In this document: positions 17,555 through 27,800 of the stretch, piece after piece | Position numbering within the stretch: position 1 is the first letter of the stretch | Layout: the number at the start of each line of letters is the position of its first letter | Origin: UMGS75 sp964507405 | Lineage (GTDB): Bacteria > Bacillota_I > Bacilli_A > ML615J-28 > CAG-313 | DNA length: 64,000 nucleotides | Direction of reading: 5' to 3' | NCBI GenBank assembly: GCA_964507405.1 | Contig: CAZDPJ010000006.1 | Coordinates: 1-64,000 of the forward strand | The notes under the pieces: generated by a model | Told to the model about the DNA's origin: nothing | What the model saw: only the letters and a program-made list of their open reading frames with translations | The model's database searches: none | Translations under genes and position numbers: made by a program

Positions 17555-17615
17555 ACTTTTCTTTTCCTCCTATTGTATGTTTTATATATATTAATTTTAA
17601 TAATTAATATCAATA

Positions 17616-19154
17616 CTATTCATTAACTTCGTATTCAATGTCTTCCATACGAGTTAACATTAATTGTACGCTACCATCATGTTTTCCATTATCAGATGGA
17701 TCATAGTAGCCAAGGACGCAAATTAAAGATTTAAATGTTTTACCTTTAAAATACTCACCTGTATCAATTCTGTTTCCATCAGGATCTAATAAAGTAATAT
17801 TATTATCAATACGAATAGTAACAGTTTGTCTATGATTATCTACATCATAATATTCAGCAGTAAGAGTAGTTGCATTACTCTTATCATTCTTAGCATCATA
17901 ATAACTAATAACCTTTAATGGAGTAGTTACTTTAATAATATTTCCTAGATTATATACTTCATCTTCTAAATAATTCTTAAGGTCTTCAACTTCATTAATA
18001 ACAATCTTATCACTATCACCAAAGGATTGAACATTAGTATTACGTTGAGTAACACTAGATATTTGAAGAGAACCATTATAATATCCAATTGTTCCAGATA
18101 CAATAACAGTATTTCCTACAACTAACCTATTGTTTAAATTATAACCGCCATATAGATATACACCATATGTTTCAACTTTACCATTATCATCATATTCTGC
18201 AGTTTGTTGGATATAAGCAGAGTTAGCGCCTACCATTCTTGTGATAACGCCACTTACACGTACTTTTTTACCAACATCTTTTGAATTTAATATTGCTTCT
18301 GTTGTACCATAATTTTCATGTAGTTCTTTTAATGACATATCTGTATAAGATGTTGAATAATCATAATCAGGGTCTTTTTCACCATAAATTCTTACCTTTG
18401 CTTGTAACGCAGGAGTTAAAGCAGAAGTAAATTCTTTGCTTAATGTAGTATCACTAGCTTTACTATTAGCAAGAGCTAGTTCAACAAGTTCTAAATTTAA
18501 TAATCTACCATCAACCCAAACCCAAGCAAGATATCTATTTCCTGTTGTATCAACATTGTCTTTACCAGGTTTTCCATTATCTGTTTGTAATACTATTGTT
18601 TTAGCATTTTTTAAAGCTTCTTTTGTGTGTTTTGATGCAGCAAATCCCCAAGGTTCAACTTTATATGTAGATTCTGGAGTATCAATACCTTCATAACGAA
18701 TTGTTATAGCTTGATTGCCACATTTAAAAATTGTTGTATCACCGTCAACATATTGTTGAACAGTAACTTCACCAATACCATCTTCTAAGAAATTTTTACC
18801 TTCATAGGTTTCTGTTAATTCAATAGAATCAGTTACTGGAGTATTATAATTAAATACTTGTTTTACTTGATAATGAGCAACTAATGTTACATCACTATTT
18901 GTATCAGCGGAAATAGATGTTACTTTTTTATCATCTATATACCAACCAATAAAAGAATGTCCTTCTTTTGTTGCAGCAGGAAGGGTATCAATACCCTTTC
19001 CTTGTTCAAATTTTTCTGTATAAATAGATTCACCATTTACAGTTCCACCGTCAGCATCAAATGTTGCGGTATAAGTTGTAGTTGTTGTTACACAACTTGT
19101 TATTGCAAATAAAAATGCAACAACTAAAAATAGACTTAATATTTTCTTTTTCAT
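17616..19154 (-). CDS. Surface lipoprotein with staphylococcal-nuclease domain
   Basis: A secreted thermonuclease-type DNase/RNase anchored by a lipid (lipobox AITSC). By numbering from the longer start at 19163, the domains are: an InlB-type B repeat (about 31-98, ending in GWYIDDKK and LVAHYQ), an SNase domain (about 130-270) and an OB-fold segment (about 295-380). The SNase active-site pattern is intact: DGDT (140-143), R156, D161-T162, E164 and R210, equivalent to D21, R35, D40-T41, E43 and R87 of the Staphylococcus enzyme. I chose ATG 19154; a GTG nine bases upstream is the alternative, and neither has a good ribosome site. It starts 19 bases after the binding-protein gene. Confidence 0.88.
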   Translation of the reverse strand: MKKKILSLFLVVAFLFAITSCVTTTTTYTATFDADGGTVNGESIYTEKFEQGKGIDTLPAATKEGHSFIGWYIDDKKVTSISADTNSDVTLVAHYQVKQVFNYNTPVTDSIELTETYEGKNFLEDGIGEVTVQQYVDGDTTIFKCGNQAITIRYEGIDTPESTYKVEPWGFAASKHTKEALKNAKTIVLQTDNGKPGKDNVDTTGNRYLAWVWVDGRLLNLELVELALANSKASDTTLSKEFTSALTPALQAKVRIYGEKDPDYDYSTSYTDMSLKELHENYGTTEAILNSKDVGKKVRVSGVITRMVGANSAYIQQTAEYDDNGKVETYGVYLYGGYNLNNRLVVGNTVIVSGTIGYYNGSLQISSVTQRNTNVQSFGDSDKIVINEVEDLKNYLEDEVYNLGNIIKVTTPLKVISYYDAKNDKSNATTLTAEYYDVDNHRQTVTIRIDNNITLLDPDGNRIDTGEYFKGKTFKSLICVLGYYDPSDNGKHDGSVQLMLTRMEDIEYEVNE

Positions 19155-19173
19155 TTTAATCACGAGTTTATAC

Positions 19174-20616
19174 TTATTTTAATGCATTTTTAACTGCTTG
19201 ATAAGCAACATTAATTTCAGTATTACTATATAAAACTTGTTGTACTAAAGTTTCAACTTCATCACGAGCTTTACTTGAACCATAGAATGCAACGTTTGTA
19301 TAGAACCAATCTTGTTGTTCTAGACCAACTTTTTGAGCTTTATTTTGAAGAGTAGGACGATAAACAATTTGTCCTTGTTCATCTCTCATCTTACCAGAAA
19401 TGTGTTCTTGATATTCATTTGAATTTAATACGTCTTTTCTAATTGGGAAATAAGAAGTTTCAGTACACCATAATAATGCTGATTCATAGTTAGTTAAATA
19501 CTTCATAAATAACCAACCAGCAAGTTCTTCTTGAGCATCTGCACACTTAAATAATGAAACGTTTGTACCTTGTTGAATAACTTGAGGATTATTTACATCT
19601 TTTTGAGGATAAGGAGCAACACCAACTTCAAATGAGTTATCAGTAGGTTGGTTGTAACTTGCACCCGCACTTGAACCTAATGTCATAACGATTTGACCAG
19701 CTTTAAATGCATCTGAAGAATAGTTAGTACCAAAGTAAGAAGTAGTTACTAGATTACCTTGATCAAATTGGTTTTTATACCAAGAAACAGCAGATTTAGA
19801 TTCTTCACTAGTTAAGAATGCATATTGACCATTGCCTTTAGAATCGAACTTAGTATATTCGCCACCCCATTGTTGAGTGAAAGTGATAAATAAGTTACTT
19901 TCAGAGTCATATGAGAAACCAGCAACTTTTTTGTTATCGCTCTTTAATTTACTATATTCAGTAGTAGTTTTAAATTTTTCAGCAACTTCAGCTACATCAT
20001 CCCATGTTTGAGGAACTTCCCAATTATATTTATCAAACATAGTTTTGTTATAGTATAAAACTTCTGTTGATTTATTGAATGGAAGACTATACATTGTTCC
20101 AACCGAGTCATAGATTGTACCTTCAGCATAGAAACCATCGATATATTGATTACGTTCTTCTTTTGATAAACCAATGATATCTTCAGTACCATCAGAAAGA
20201 GTAACTAGTTTTGTAGATTCAATATATGAATTTAATTCTCTAACAACATCACCATTTAAGTATAATGCAACATGGTCAGGATATGTTTGAGCAAGTGTTG
20301 GTAATTCTTCAGCTGCAACACCATTAGAGATTGTATCTCTTAATGTATCATAATCACCAAGTGATGTTTGAACAACTGTTATATTTGGATATGCTTCTTG
20401 AAAGTTTTCAATGATTTGAGCAATAATATCTTGATTAGCTTTACCCATTGCGTGCCAGAAATTTACTGTAATATCTTTTGTTGTGTCTAATTCAGGAACG
20501 TCAACGATAACGATGTCAGTTGGACCTTTTTTACCGCCATCGTCTTCATTGCCACCGCAGCTAACGATTACGAATAAAGAAGCTACAACAACTAATAAAC
20601 TTAAAAATTTTTTCAT
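19174..20616 (-). CDS. ABC importer substrate-binding lipoprotein (family 1)
   Basis: A 480-residue extracellular solute-binding protein with lipobox IVSC (Cys20) and an acidic/Gly spacer. The body (VNFWHAMGKANQDIIAQII, LPTLAQTYPDHVALYLNGDV, VPQTWDDV, and an aromatic-rich C-lobe) matches the UgpB/MalE-type SBP_bac_1 group that serves CUT1 importers. CUT1 proteins carry oligosaccharides or glycerol-3-phosphate; here the partner nuclease gene suggests nucleic-acid products, which is inference. An AAGGAG site precedes ATG 20616. Confidence 0.9.
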   Translation of the reverse strand: MKKFLSLLVVVASLFVIVSCGGNEDDGGKKGPTDIVIVDVPELDTTKDITVNFWHAMGKANQDIIAQIIENFQEAYPNITVVQTSLGDYDTLRDTISNGVAAEELPTLAQTYPDHVALYLNGDVVRELNSYIESTKLVTLSDGTEDIIGLSKEERNQYIDGFYAEGTIYDSVGTMYSLPFNKSTEVLYYNKTMFDKYNWEVPQTWDDVAEVAEKFKTTTEYSKLKSDNKKVAGFSYDSESNLFITFTQQWGGEYTKFDSKGNGQYAFLTSEESKSAVSWYKNQFDQGNLVTTSYFGTNYSSDAFKAGQIVMTLGSSAGASYNQPTDNSFEVGVAPYPQKDVNNPQVIQQGTNVSLFKCADAQEELAGWLFMKYLTNYESALLWCTETSYFPIRKDVLNSNEYQEHISGKMRDEQGQIVYRPTLQNKAQKVGLEQQDWFYTNVAFYGSSKARDEVETLVQQVLYSNTEINVAYQAVKNALK

Positions 20617-20662
20617 TTTCTTCTCCTTTTTTTTTTATATTTTTGCTAAACTACGTTTAGTT

Positions 20663-21694
20663 TTAGCCTTTAATACCACTACGTGATACTCCACGCATAA
20701 TATATTTACGTAAGAATATAAACACTAGTAGTAATGGTAAGGTAACAACTGTTGTTGCTGCCATTTGAAGACCTTGGGCTGTTCTACCTTCAGAGTCTGA
20801 GAAGGAAGATCTTAAACCCGTTGTGATTAATCTCATGTTTGCATCACGAGTAACCATCATAGGCCATACATATGCGTTCCAAGAACCCATAAGTTTTAAA
20901 ATAGTAATTGTAATAATTGTAGGCATTGCAATTGGAACCATGATTTTAATTAAATATTTGAAATCACTTGTTCCATCTACTTTTGCCGCATAATATAATT
21001 CATTTGGTATTTGTTTGAAGTTTTGTCTTAATAAGTAAATATAATATACACTAATTAAGAATGGGACAATCATTGCCCAATATGTATCAATACCGCTTGT
21101 ACCAAATATTGATTTAGCAGTTTTAGTTACAGTAATATAGTTTGTAATAACCATCATTTCACCAGGAATCATCATAGTTGCAAGGAAAACAGTAAATATA
21201 AGTTCACGCCCTTTAAACTTGATTCTTGAAAAAGCAAAGGCTGCCATAACAGTTGTTACAACTGTACCTATAGTAGAAAATACACCAACAACAATTGTAT
21301 TAAATATCAATCTTCCAGCATTTAATCTTTCGATTGCTTGTGGATAGTTTGATAATGCAAGTTCATATTTACCAAATCCAGGGAAGAATGTTGGAGTAGG
21401 TAAATCAATTTCTGCAGCTGTCTTAAGTGATGTTGCAATCATCCAGTAGAACGGAACAATCATACAGAATGCCATGAAGACTAAGAATGTATAAGAAATA
21501 ATATTTTTAATTATTCTAAATACTCTTTCTCTTCTGATTACTTCTTTCGCTGTATCACCAACAACAGCAAGTTTATTTTCAGGAATATGATCAATTAATC
21601 TACGTTTATACTTAGAAGGTTTCTTTTCAACAAATCTAAGCGATAAATATAATATTAGAAGTACAAGGCAAACGCCTAAAACAAATATATACAT
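20663..21694 (-). CDS. CUT1 ABC importer permease (MalG/UgpE type)
   Basis: A 343-residue inner permease with a hydrophobic N-terminal segment followed by a basic linker, then six further membrane segments. The EAA loop reads AAKVDGTSDFKYLIKIMVPI, the signature for contact with the ATPase. The extra N-terminal TM with a roughly 40-residue basic loop is longer than in the classic MalG (about 280-296 residues). An AGGAGG site precedes ATG 21694. Confidence 0.92.
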   Translation of the reverse strand: MYIFVLGVCLVLLILYLSLRFVEKKPSKYKRRLIDHIPENKLAVVGDTAKEVIRRERVFRIIKNIISYTFLVFMAFCMIVPFYWMIATSLKTAAEIDLPTPTFFPGFGKYELALSNYPQAIERLNAGRLIFNTIVVGVFSTIGTVVTTVMAAFAFSRIKFKGRELIFTVFLATMMIPGEMMVITNYITVTKTAKSIFGTSGIDTYWAMIVPFLISVYYIYLLRQNFKQIPNELYYAAKVDGTSDFKYLIKIMVPIAMPTIITITILKLMGSWNAYVWPMMVTRDANMRLITTGLRSSFSDSEGRTAQGLQMAATTVVTLPLLLVFIFLRKYIMRGVSRSGIKG

Positions 21695-21708
21695 ACGTTT
21701 TTTACCTC

Positions 21709-22671
21709 CTAATAGAATATTTTCTTGCTACTTACATATTTGTTAATAGCAGTAAATATCATAATAATTATAAACAAGACAACAGCACCAGCTGATGCAG
21801 CACCAGCATCGCCACCTTCTTTAAGTTTATCATATATATACCATACAACCGTTGCCATATTATGACGTTGACCAACACTTTGTGCTTTGTCACCAAAAAT
21901 CGCAACAACTGATGTATATTCTTTAAACGCACCGATAAGTGAGGTAATAAGTAAGTAGAATATTTGAGGAGATAATAGTGGAACTGTTACCTTCATAAAT
22001 GTTCTCATCTTAGATGTACCATCAATTTGAGCTGCTTGATAATATTGTTTATCAACACTTTGTAATGCACTTAATAAAATTAATACCTTAAATGGTAATG
22101 AATTCCAAACGATATAAATTAGAAGTACAATTAATGATGTAAAATATTGGCTGTTAAACACAGCATTGCCGGAAGCAAAACCAAAGAGCCATTGGTTATC
22201 CAAGTTACCACCAAGCCAGTTTACACCTTTTCCGCCAAAGAAAGTAATGATTGTGTTTATTAAACCTTGATTACTTTCAAACATAACTGAGAATACCATA
22301 CCGATAGCAATAGTATTTGTTACATATGGTAAGAAAAATATTGTTTGGAACACTTTTTGTAAACCTTTAATAGAGTTTAACGCAACTGCTATTAAAAGTG
22401 AAAATAGAATTGATAGAGGAACGGAAACAAAAACTATAATCATTGTGTTTATTAAATATTGCATAAAAGAATTATCTGGATCTAAAACTAATTGGTAATT
22501 CTTTAAACCAAAACCAGAATAAGCTCCAGTCATATAGTTATAATCCTCTTTGAATGAAATAATAAACGTATTAATTAGAGGGTAAAAAGTAAAGATACCT
22601 AATAATACTAAAGCAGGTAATAAGTACAAAATACCTCTAATAAAGTTGGTACTTGCTTTTCCTTCAACCAT
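21709..22671 (-). CDS. CUT1 ABC importer permease (MalF/UgpA type)
   Basis: A 320-residue permease with six to seven membrane segments. The EAA loop reads AAQIDGTSKMRTFMKVTVPL. It begins one base after the ATPase stop, so it is translationally coupled, and is followed 14 bases later by the second permease. Confidence 0.92.
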   Translation of the reverse strand: MVEGKASTNFIRGILYLLPALVLLGIFTFYPLINTFIISFKEDYNYMTGAYSGFGLKNYQLVLDPDNSFMQYLINTMIIVFVSVPLSILFSLLIAVALNSIKGLQKVFQTIFFLPYVTNTIAIGMVFSVMFESNQGLINTIITFFGGKGVNWLGGNLDNQWLFGFASGNAVFNSQYFTSLIVLLIYIVWNSLPFKVLILLSALQSVDKQYYQAAQIDGTSKMRTFMKVTVPLLSPQIFYLLITSLIGAFKEYTSVVAIFGDKAQSVGQRHNMATVVWYIYDKLKEGGDAGAASAGAVVLFIIIMIFTAINKYVSSKKIFY

Positions 22672-22672
22672 A

Positions 22673-23734
22673 CTATTTAATTCTCTCTTCTGTTACTTTG
22701 TCAAATACAAAGTATTTGTTAGGTTTTACTACAGCTTTTGATATTGTTCCTTCTTCTAATTTAACACTTGAATCAACGATGAAACGGAATGTCTCTTTTT
22801 CTGAGTTAGGGTTTACACCATTTACAAGTTTATCACGACCGATATATTCGATATGTTCAATGCCAATCGATAGAGGGCCTTCTGGATTAATTTCAAATCC
22901 TTCAGGTCTAATGCCTACTGTAACTTCTTGATCAGGAAGTTCAGCTTCACCTATTTTTTCTTTGCCGATATAAATGCCATTATCATGAATAACACCATTA
23001 AAAATATTAATAGGTGGAGTTCCTAAGAATTTAGCAACAAATTGATTTGTAGGGTTTTCATACACATTTTGAGGTGCACCTTTTTGTTGCATTACACCAA
23101 ACTTCATAACAACTATTTCATCCGAAATACTCATCGCTTCTTCTTGGTCATGTGTAACGAAAATTGTTGTAATACCCGTTTCTCTTTGAATTCTCTTAAT
23201 TTCTTCACGAGTTTGAAGTCTTAGACGAGCATCTAGATTTGATAGTGGTTCATCTAGTAATAACACTCTTGGTTCTTTTACTAAAGCTCTAGCTATTGCG
23301 ACACGTTGTTGTTGACCACCTGATAATTGACGAGGCTTACGGTTTAATAATTCTTCAATACCAACAAGACGAGCATACTTTTGTGTTCTTGCTAAAGCCT
23401 CTGCTTTAGTTAGTTTCATATTTTGTAAAGGGAACATTATGTTTTGCTTTACAGTCATATGAGGGTAAAGGGCATAGTTTTGGAAAACTAGACCAATTCC
23501 TCTTTTTTCAGCAGGAAGTGCAGTTACATCTTCATCACCGAAAAAAATATGGCCCGAAGATGGTTCTAGCAATCCAGCAATCATATACAATGTTGTTGAT
23601 TTACCACATCCTGACGGACCAAGCAAACCAATAAGACGACCAGAAGGGATGACGATATCTAAGTCATCTACGGCTCTTACTTCTGAGTTCTTATCGGCAA
23701 ATATTTTTGTTAAATGAGACAAGCGAATATCCAT
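22673..23734 (-). CDS. CUT1 ABC importer ATPase (MsmK/UgpC type)
   Basis: A 353-residue ATPase that energises the importer. It has Walker A GPSGCGKST, the Q-loop VFQNYALYPHM, signature LSGGQQQRVAIARAL, Walker B VLLLDEPLSNLDA, switch His in VTHDQEEAMS, and a C-terminal TOBE domain (about 245-350). It heads the six-gene operon. Having its own ATPase, rather than a shared genomic MsmK, suggests a dedicated system. Confidence 0.95.
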   Translation of the reverse strand: MDIRLSHLTKIFADKNSEVRAVDDLDIVIPSGRLIGLLGPSGCGKSTTLYMIAGLLEPSSGHIFFGDEDVTALPAEKRGIGLVFQNYALYPHMTVKQNIMFPLQNMKLTKAEALARTQKYARLVGIEELLNRKPRQLSGGQQQRVAIARALVKEPRVLLLDEPLSNLDARLRLQTREEIKRIQRETGITTIFVTHDQEEAMSISDEIVVMKFGVMQQKGAPQNVYENPTNQFVAKFLGTPPINIFNGVIHDNGIYIGKEKIGEAELPDQEVTVGIRPEGFEINPEGPLSIGIEHIEYIGRDKLVNGVNPNSEKETFRFIVDSSVKLEEGTISKAVVKPNKYFVFDKVTEERIK

Positions 23735-23798
23735 AATAAAAATCCTCCTCGTTTGACATTATTTGTCTTTTTTTATTGAGTTTACTATCTCTGTACTT

Positions 23799-23827
23799 AT
23801 TATACCATATACTCTATTCTTTTTCAA
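23799..23827 (-). promoter_or_regulatory. Promoter of the ABC importer/nuclease operon
   Basis: On the minus strand TTGAAA (23822-23827) lies 17 bases before TATAAT (23799-23804), with TGG giving an extended -10. No obvious operator palindrome is seen. Confidence 0.75.
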
Positions 23828-23882
23828 AAGAATTGAATAATTTATTTTAAAATTCGACAAATTCAATTAAACTTCATAAAAA

Positions 23883-23910
23883 AAGTTGTAAGCATTTTTA
23901 CTCACAACTT
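23883..23910. terminator. recR operon terminator (bidirectional appearance)
   Basis: A 10-bp stem with one mismatch (23883-23892 with 23901-23910), flanked by an A run on the left and a T run on the right. It lies 34 bases after the recR stop on the minus strand and insulates the importer promoter. Confidence 0.75.
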
Positions 23911-23944
23911 AATTTTTTTGTTTGATTTACTTAATAAATATTTC

Positions 23945-24541
23945 CTATTTTGTTTTTCTTCCTTCAATAGCATACTTAAGAGTCATAGCATCTACATACT
24001 CTAAGTCACCACCAGCGGGTAGTCCATATCCAATGCGAGATATTTTAAGTCCATCTCTCGCTAGAATTTTCTCTAAATATAAGGCAGTTGTTTCACCATT
24101 CATTGTGAAGCTTGTTGCTAAAATAATTTCCTTTACATTTGGATTAAGTCTTGCATTTAAACTATCTATATTTAAAGCATCAGGACCAACTCCATCAAGT
24201 GGTGAAATGAGACCACCTAGTATATGATATAATCCATTATATTGACCGGTCTTTTCGATTGCTAAAACATCTTTTGCATCCTTTACTACCATGATTTGTT
24301 CTTGACTACGATATGTATTTTCACATATTTCACACAAATCATTTAGAGTATACATTCCACATACTTTGCATTTTTTTACTTGCTTTTTTGTTTCAATTAA
24401 TACTCTAGCAAATCTTTCAACTTCCTCATTAGACATTTTTTCGATAACTTGGAAAGCATATCTTGATGCTGTTTTTTTTCCAACACTTGGTAACTTTTCA
24501 AAACAAGCTGAAAGATTATCTAAAAATTTAAAATCATCCAT
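23945..24541 (-). CDS. recR: Recombination mediator RecR
   Basis: Works with RecO (and RecF) to load RecA on SSB-coated gaps. The 198 residues show the helix-hairpin-helix start (FEKLPSVGKKTA), the C4 zinc finger (CKVCGMYTLNDLCEIC) and the Toprim domain (VVKDAKDVLAIEKTG; GLISPLDGVGP). Its start overlaps the ybaB stop by one base, as in the common dnaX-ybaB-recR cluster. Confidence 0.97.
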   Translation of the reverse strand: MDDFKFLDNLSACFEKLPSVGKKTASRYAFQVIEKMSNEEVERFARVLIETKKQVKKCKVCGMYTLNDLCEICENTYRSQEQIMVVKDAKDVLAIEKTGQYNGLYHILGGLISPLDGVGPDALNIDSLNARLNPNVKEIILATSFTMNGETTALYLEKILARDGLKISRIGYGLPAGGDLEYVDAMTLKYAIEGRKTK

Positions 24542-24840
24542 TAAAACATTCCACCAGTATAGGCTTTATATTTAGAAAGTTTTTCTTCTGTATATGAAGC
24601 TATTTCTTCATTTGCTTTATGGCTCGCTGCAACAAAAGAATCTTCTAATAATTCTAAATCATCAGGTGTAGTAACTTCAAAATCTTTATCAATAGTAACA
24701 TTTTTTACTTCATGTGTGCCATACATTACGATTGTAACTGGTCCACTAGTTACTGTGAATTCACTTTCTTCTATTTCCTTTTGGGCTTTTTCAATATCCC
24801 TTTGCATTTGTTGTAATTTACGAATCATTTGTGGATTCAT
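24541..24840 (-). CDS. ybaB: YbaB/EbfC nucleoid-associated protein
   Basis: A 99-residue DNA-binding protein, usually a dimer with tweezer-like helices. It starts with the helical MNPQMIRKLQQMQRDIEKAQ, followed by the strand region VTIVMYGTHEVKNVTID. It lies between dnaX (three bases upstream) and recR. Confidence 0.95.
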   Translation of the reverse strand: MNPQMIRKLQQMQRDIEKAQKEIEESEFTVTSGPVTIVMYGTHEVKNVTIDKDFEVTTPDDLELLEDSFVAASHKANEEIASYTEEKLSKYKAYTGGMF

Positions 24841-24843
24841 TTT

Positions 24844-27800
24844 TTATTCCTCCTCTTTTTCTACTATATCTTCGCCAAAGAAGCTTTCAGCTTGATGGAC
24901 TACTTGATTTTTTTTACTTACTAAATTAGTAGTATTTATTACAACTATCTTTAGTTCTGGATTTTTTATAGGGGTAAGTCTAGGATATTTTATCCCCATA
25001 TTATATTGACCTGCATACTCAAGTCTTTTTTCTTGCCATGTGTTTTCAGGTAAGGCAATAAAATCATAATCTTTACCAAAAGTAATTTTTAATACTTGTA
25101 ATGCATTAGTGTGTCCTTTAGGTTCCATTAAATGATTACACATTGAAGCATGTGGATAAACTATTAATAATTCATTATAACCATTAGCAGTTAAAGTACC
25201 TTCTGATAAAAGTTTAGCTGTTGGTGATAATAAATGACCTACTCTATCTTCTAATTTAGACCAATTAGATAAAATATTAATTTTTTCTTCTCTACATTTT
25301 TGATCACGTGCTTGATGTAAGATTCTTTCTACAATTTTAGCATCATAAATTTTTGAAGTTTCGTCAGTTGGTTCTTCTTTTATATCACGTTGTAAAGGAG
25401 TTCTAATAACAACTGTTTTTTCATTTTTGATTAAATTAGGTTTATTAATTACTTCTTCTTTAGGAGTTTCCACCTTTACTTCAGGTTTTACTTCCTCTTT
25501 AGGTCCTTTTGCTTCTTCTACTTCTGGTTCTCTTATAATTTCAAACGGGCTTCTACGTTTCGTTAAGCCACCATCAAGTTTGGTATTTATTTCATCAACC
25601 TTAGTTTGGATTTCTTGAACCTTGATACTTAATTTAATACTATAGTCTTTCGCATCAGCAATTGCTTGTTGATTGTTTTCAATTAATTTGACATATTCAT
25701 CAAAGGAATTATCTGGTAATGCATTTATTTTATCATATAAATCAGTATAATTACTAATTATACTATTAGCTAAATCACTTCTTAAAGTATCTAGTTTATT
25801 TTGAATATCGTTTGTTAATTCTTCTATTTTACTATCAATATTTGTTGTAGAATTTACATTAGATAACTTTTCTTCTATTTCTGTAAAGTCGTTTTGTAGC
25901 GATTGAACTAAAGAAACTAGTGAAATATAATTTTCATTTAATTGTGAAATTTCATCATTATCACTGCTTCCAGAATGAGTTATACCATTATATGAATTCT
26001 TTATATTACGTGCAAGTTCGTCTACACGGTTAATAACCATATCTAAATATTCTTCAATTACTTCTACTTTTTCATTTAAATTCTTAACATTATTTTTAAC
26101 ATCTACATCACTAGTTGATATTAAATTTTCTCCAGATTGTTGATTTGTAACCTCTTTTAATTGAATCATTTCTTGTTGTAAACTAGTAATCTTATTAACT
26201 AATTCAGTAGAATCAAAATTATGTTCTTCAGGTACTACTTTCATTGAAGATACTTTTTGTTCTAATTCAGTAATTCTTGCGTCTACATCAAAAGGAACAT
26301 CAGTAGTAGTTGTACTATTTGATTGAACTAAATCAATTTTTTGTTCTAATTCACTTAATTTTGTTTCTATATTAGAATAATTAGTAGTATCTGTATTTGT
26401 TGAATCTGTGTTTGATGTATTTTTCATCAATTCAAGTTTTTGTTCTAATTCATTTATTTTGTTTTCTAATAAACTATTACTATTTGTTTCCGTAGATGGT
26501 ATAGAAGAATTTGTTTTTATAGATTCAAATTTTACTTCTAATTCTTTTATTGTTTCATTTATTTCTTGAATTTGTTCTTCTATTTTAGCAGGTTCGGCTT
26601 TATTTGCAAGTGATAAATCTTCAAGTAAATTAATCTTTGAAAGTATACTTTCTTTAAAATTTTGTGTATCTTGTTTATTAACTTCATTAATTATTTTTTT
26701 AACTTGATTATCTAGCGAATTAACCTTAGATACTAATTCACCACTATATCCAGTACCGCCACCAAGTTTTATTGTTTCTACTTTTTCTTCTAATTTTTGA
26801 ATTTGTCCTAAAATATCAATATCTAAATTAGCACTATTAATTATTTTAATAATTCCAACCTCAAGATATATCTTAGGAGAATTTGTGAATCTAATCTTAT
26901 TTTGAATATCTACAAACAAATCAACATAATAGAATAATCTAGTTTCAGATGTTTCATGAGCAAGACTCATAAACGCTTCTTTATTATATATATATTGAGT
27001 ACGAGTAGTATCTTTTAAACTTTTATAAAGTAATAAATCTCTACAAAATTGAATTAAACTAGTTAATATTCTATTTACATCTTTACCAAGTTCTAATAAA
27101 TCATTTACTCTATTTAATGCAACTTCAGTATCTTGATCATTTAGTGCTTTTATTAATTCAATCAAGTGTTGATAAGAAACATTTCCTGTAATATTATTTA
27201 TATCTTCCATCGTTACTTGATTAGAATTATATACTCTAGCTTGGTCTAAAACACTTAAAGCATCACGCATTCCACCTTCTGATGCTTCTGCGATACCTTG
27301 TAATGCTTCATCAGTGATTTTGATTTTTTCAAGTTGCGTAACTCTAATTAACATTTCGATTATTTCATGAGTTGATAATTGTTTAAAATCAAGTCTTTGA
27401 CATCTTGAAAGAATAGTTGCTGGAATCTTATATGGTTCTGTTGTTGCTAGTATAAATATTACATGAGCAGGTGGTTCTTCTAATGTTTTTAAAAGTGCAT
27501 TAAAAGCTGCGGTACTTAACATATGAGCTTCATCAATGATATATACTTTTCTTTTTAGGCTGCTTGGTAGGAAATTAACTTTTTCAAGTATTTCTCGCAT
27601 TTGGTCTACACCATTATTACTTGCGGCATCAAGTTCAATAACATCTGTAGTTTCATCATTAATTATACTCTTACAACTATCACATTCATTACATGGTTCA
27701 CCATTTATTGGATGTTCACAGTTAACTGCTTTTGCGAAAATACGAGCAATTGTAGTTTTACCAATACCACGTAATCCACTAAATATATATGCATGTGATA

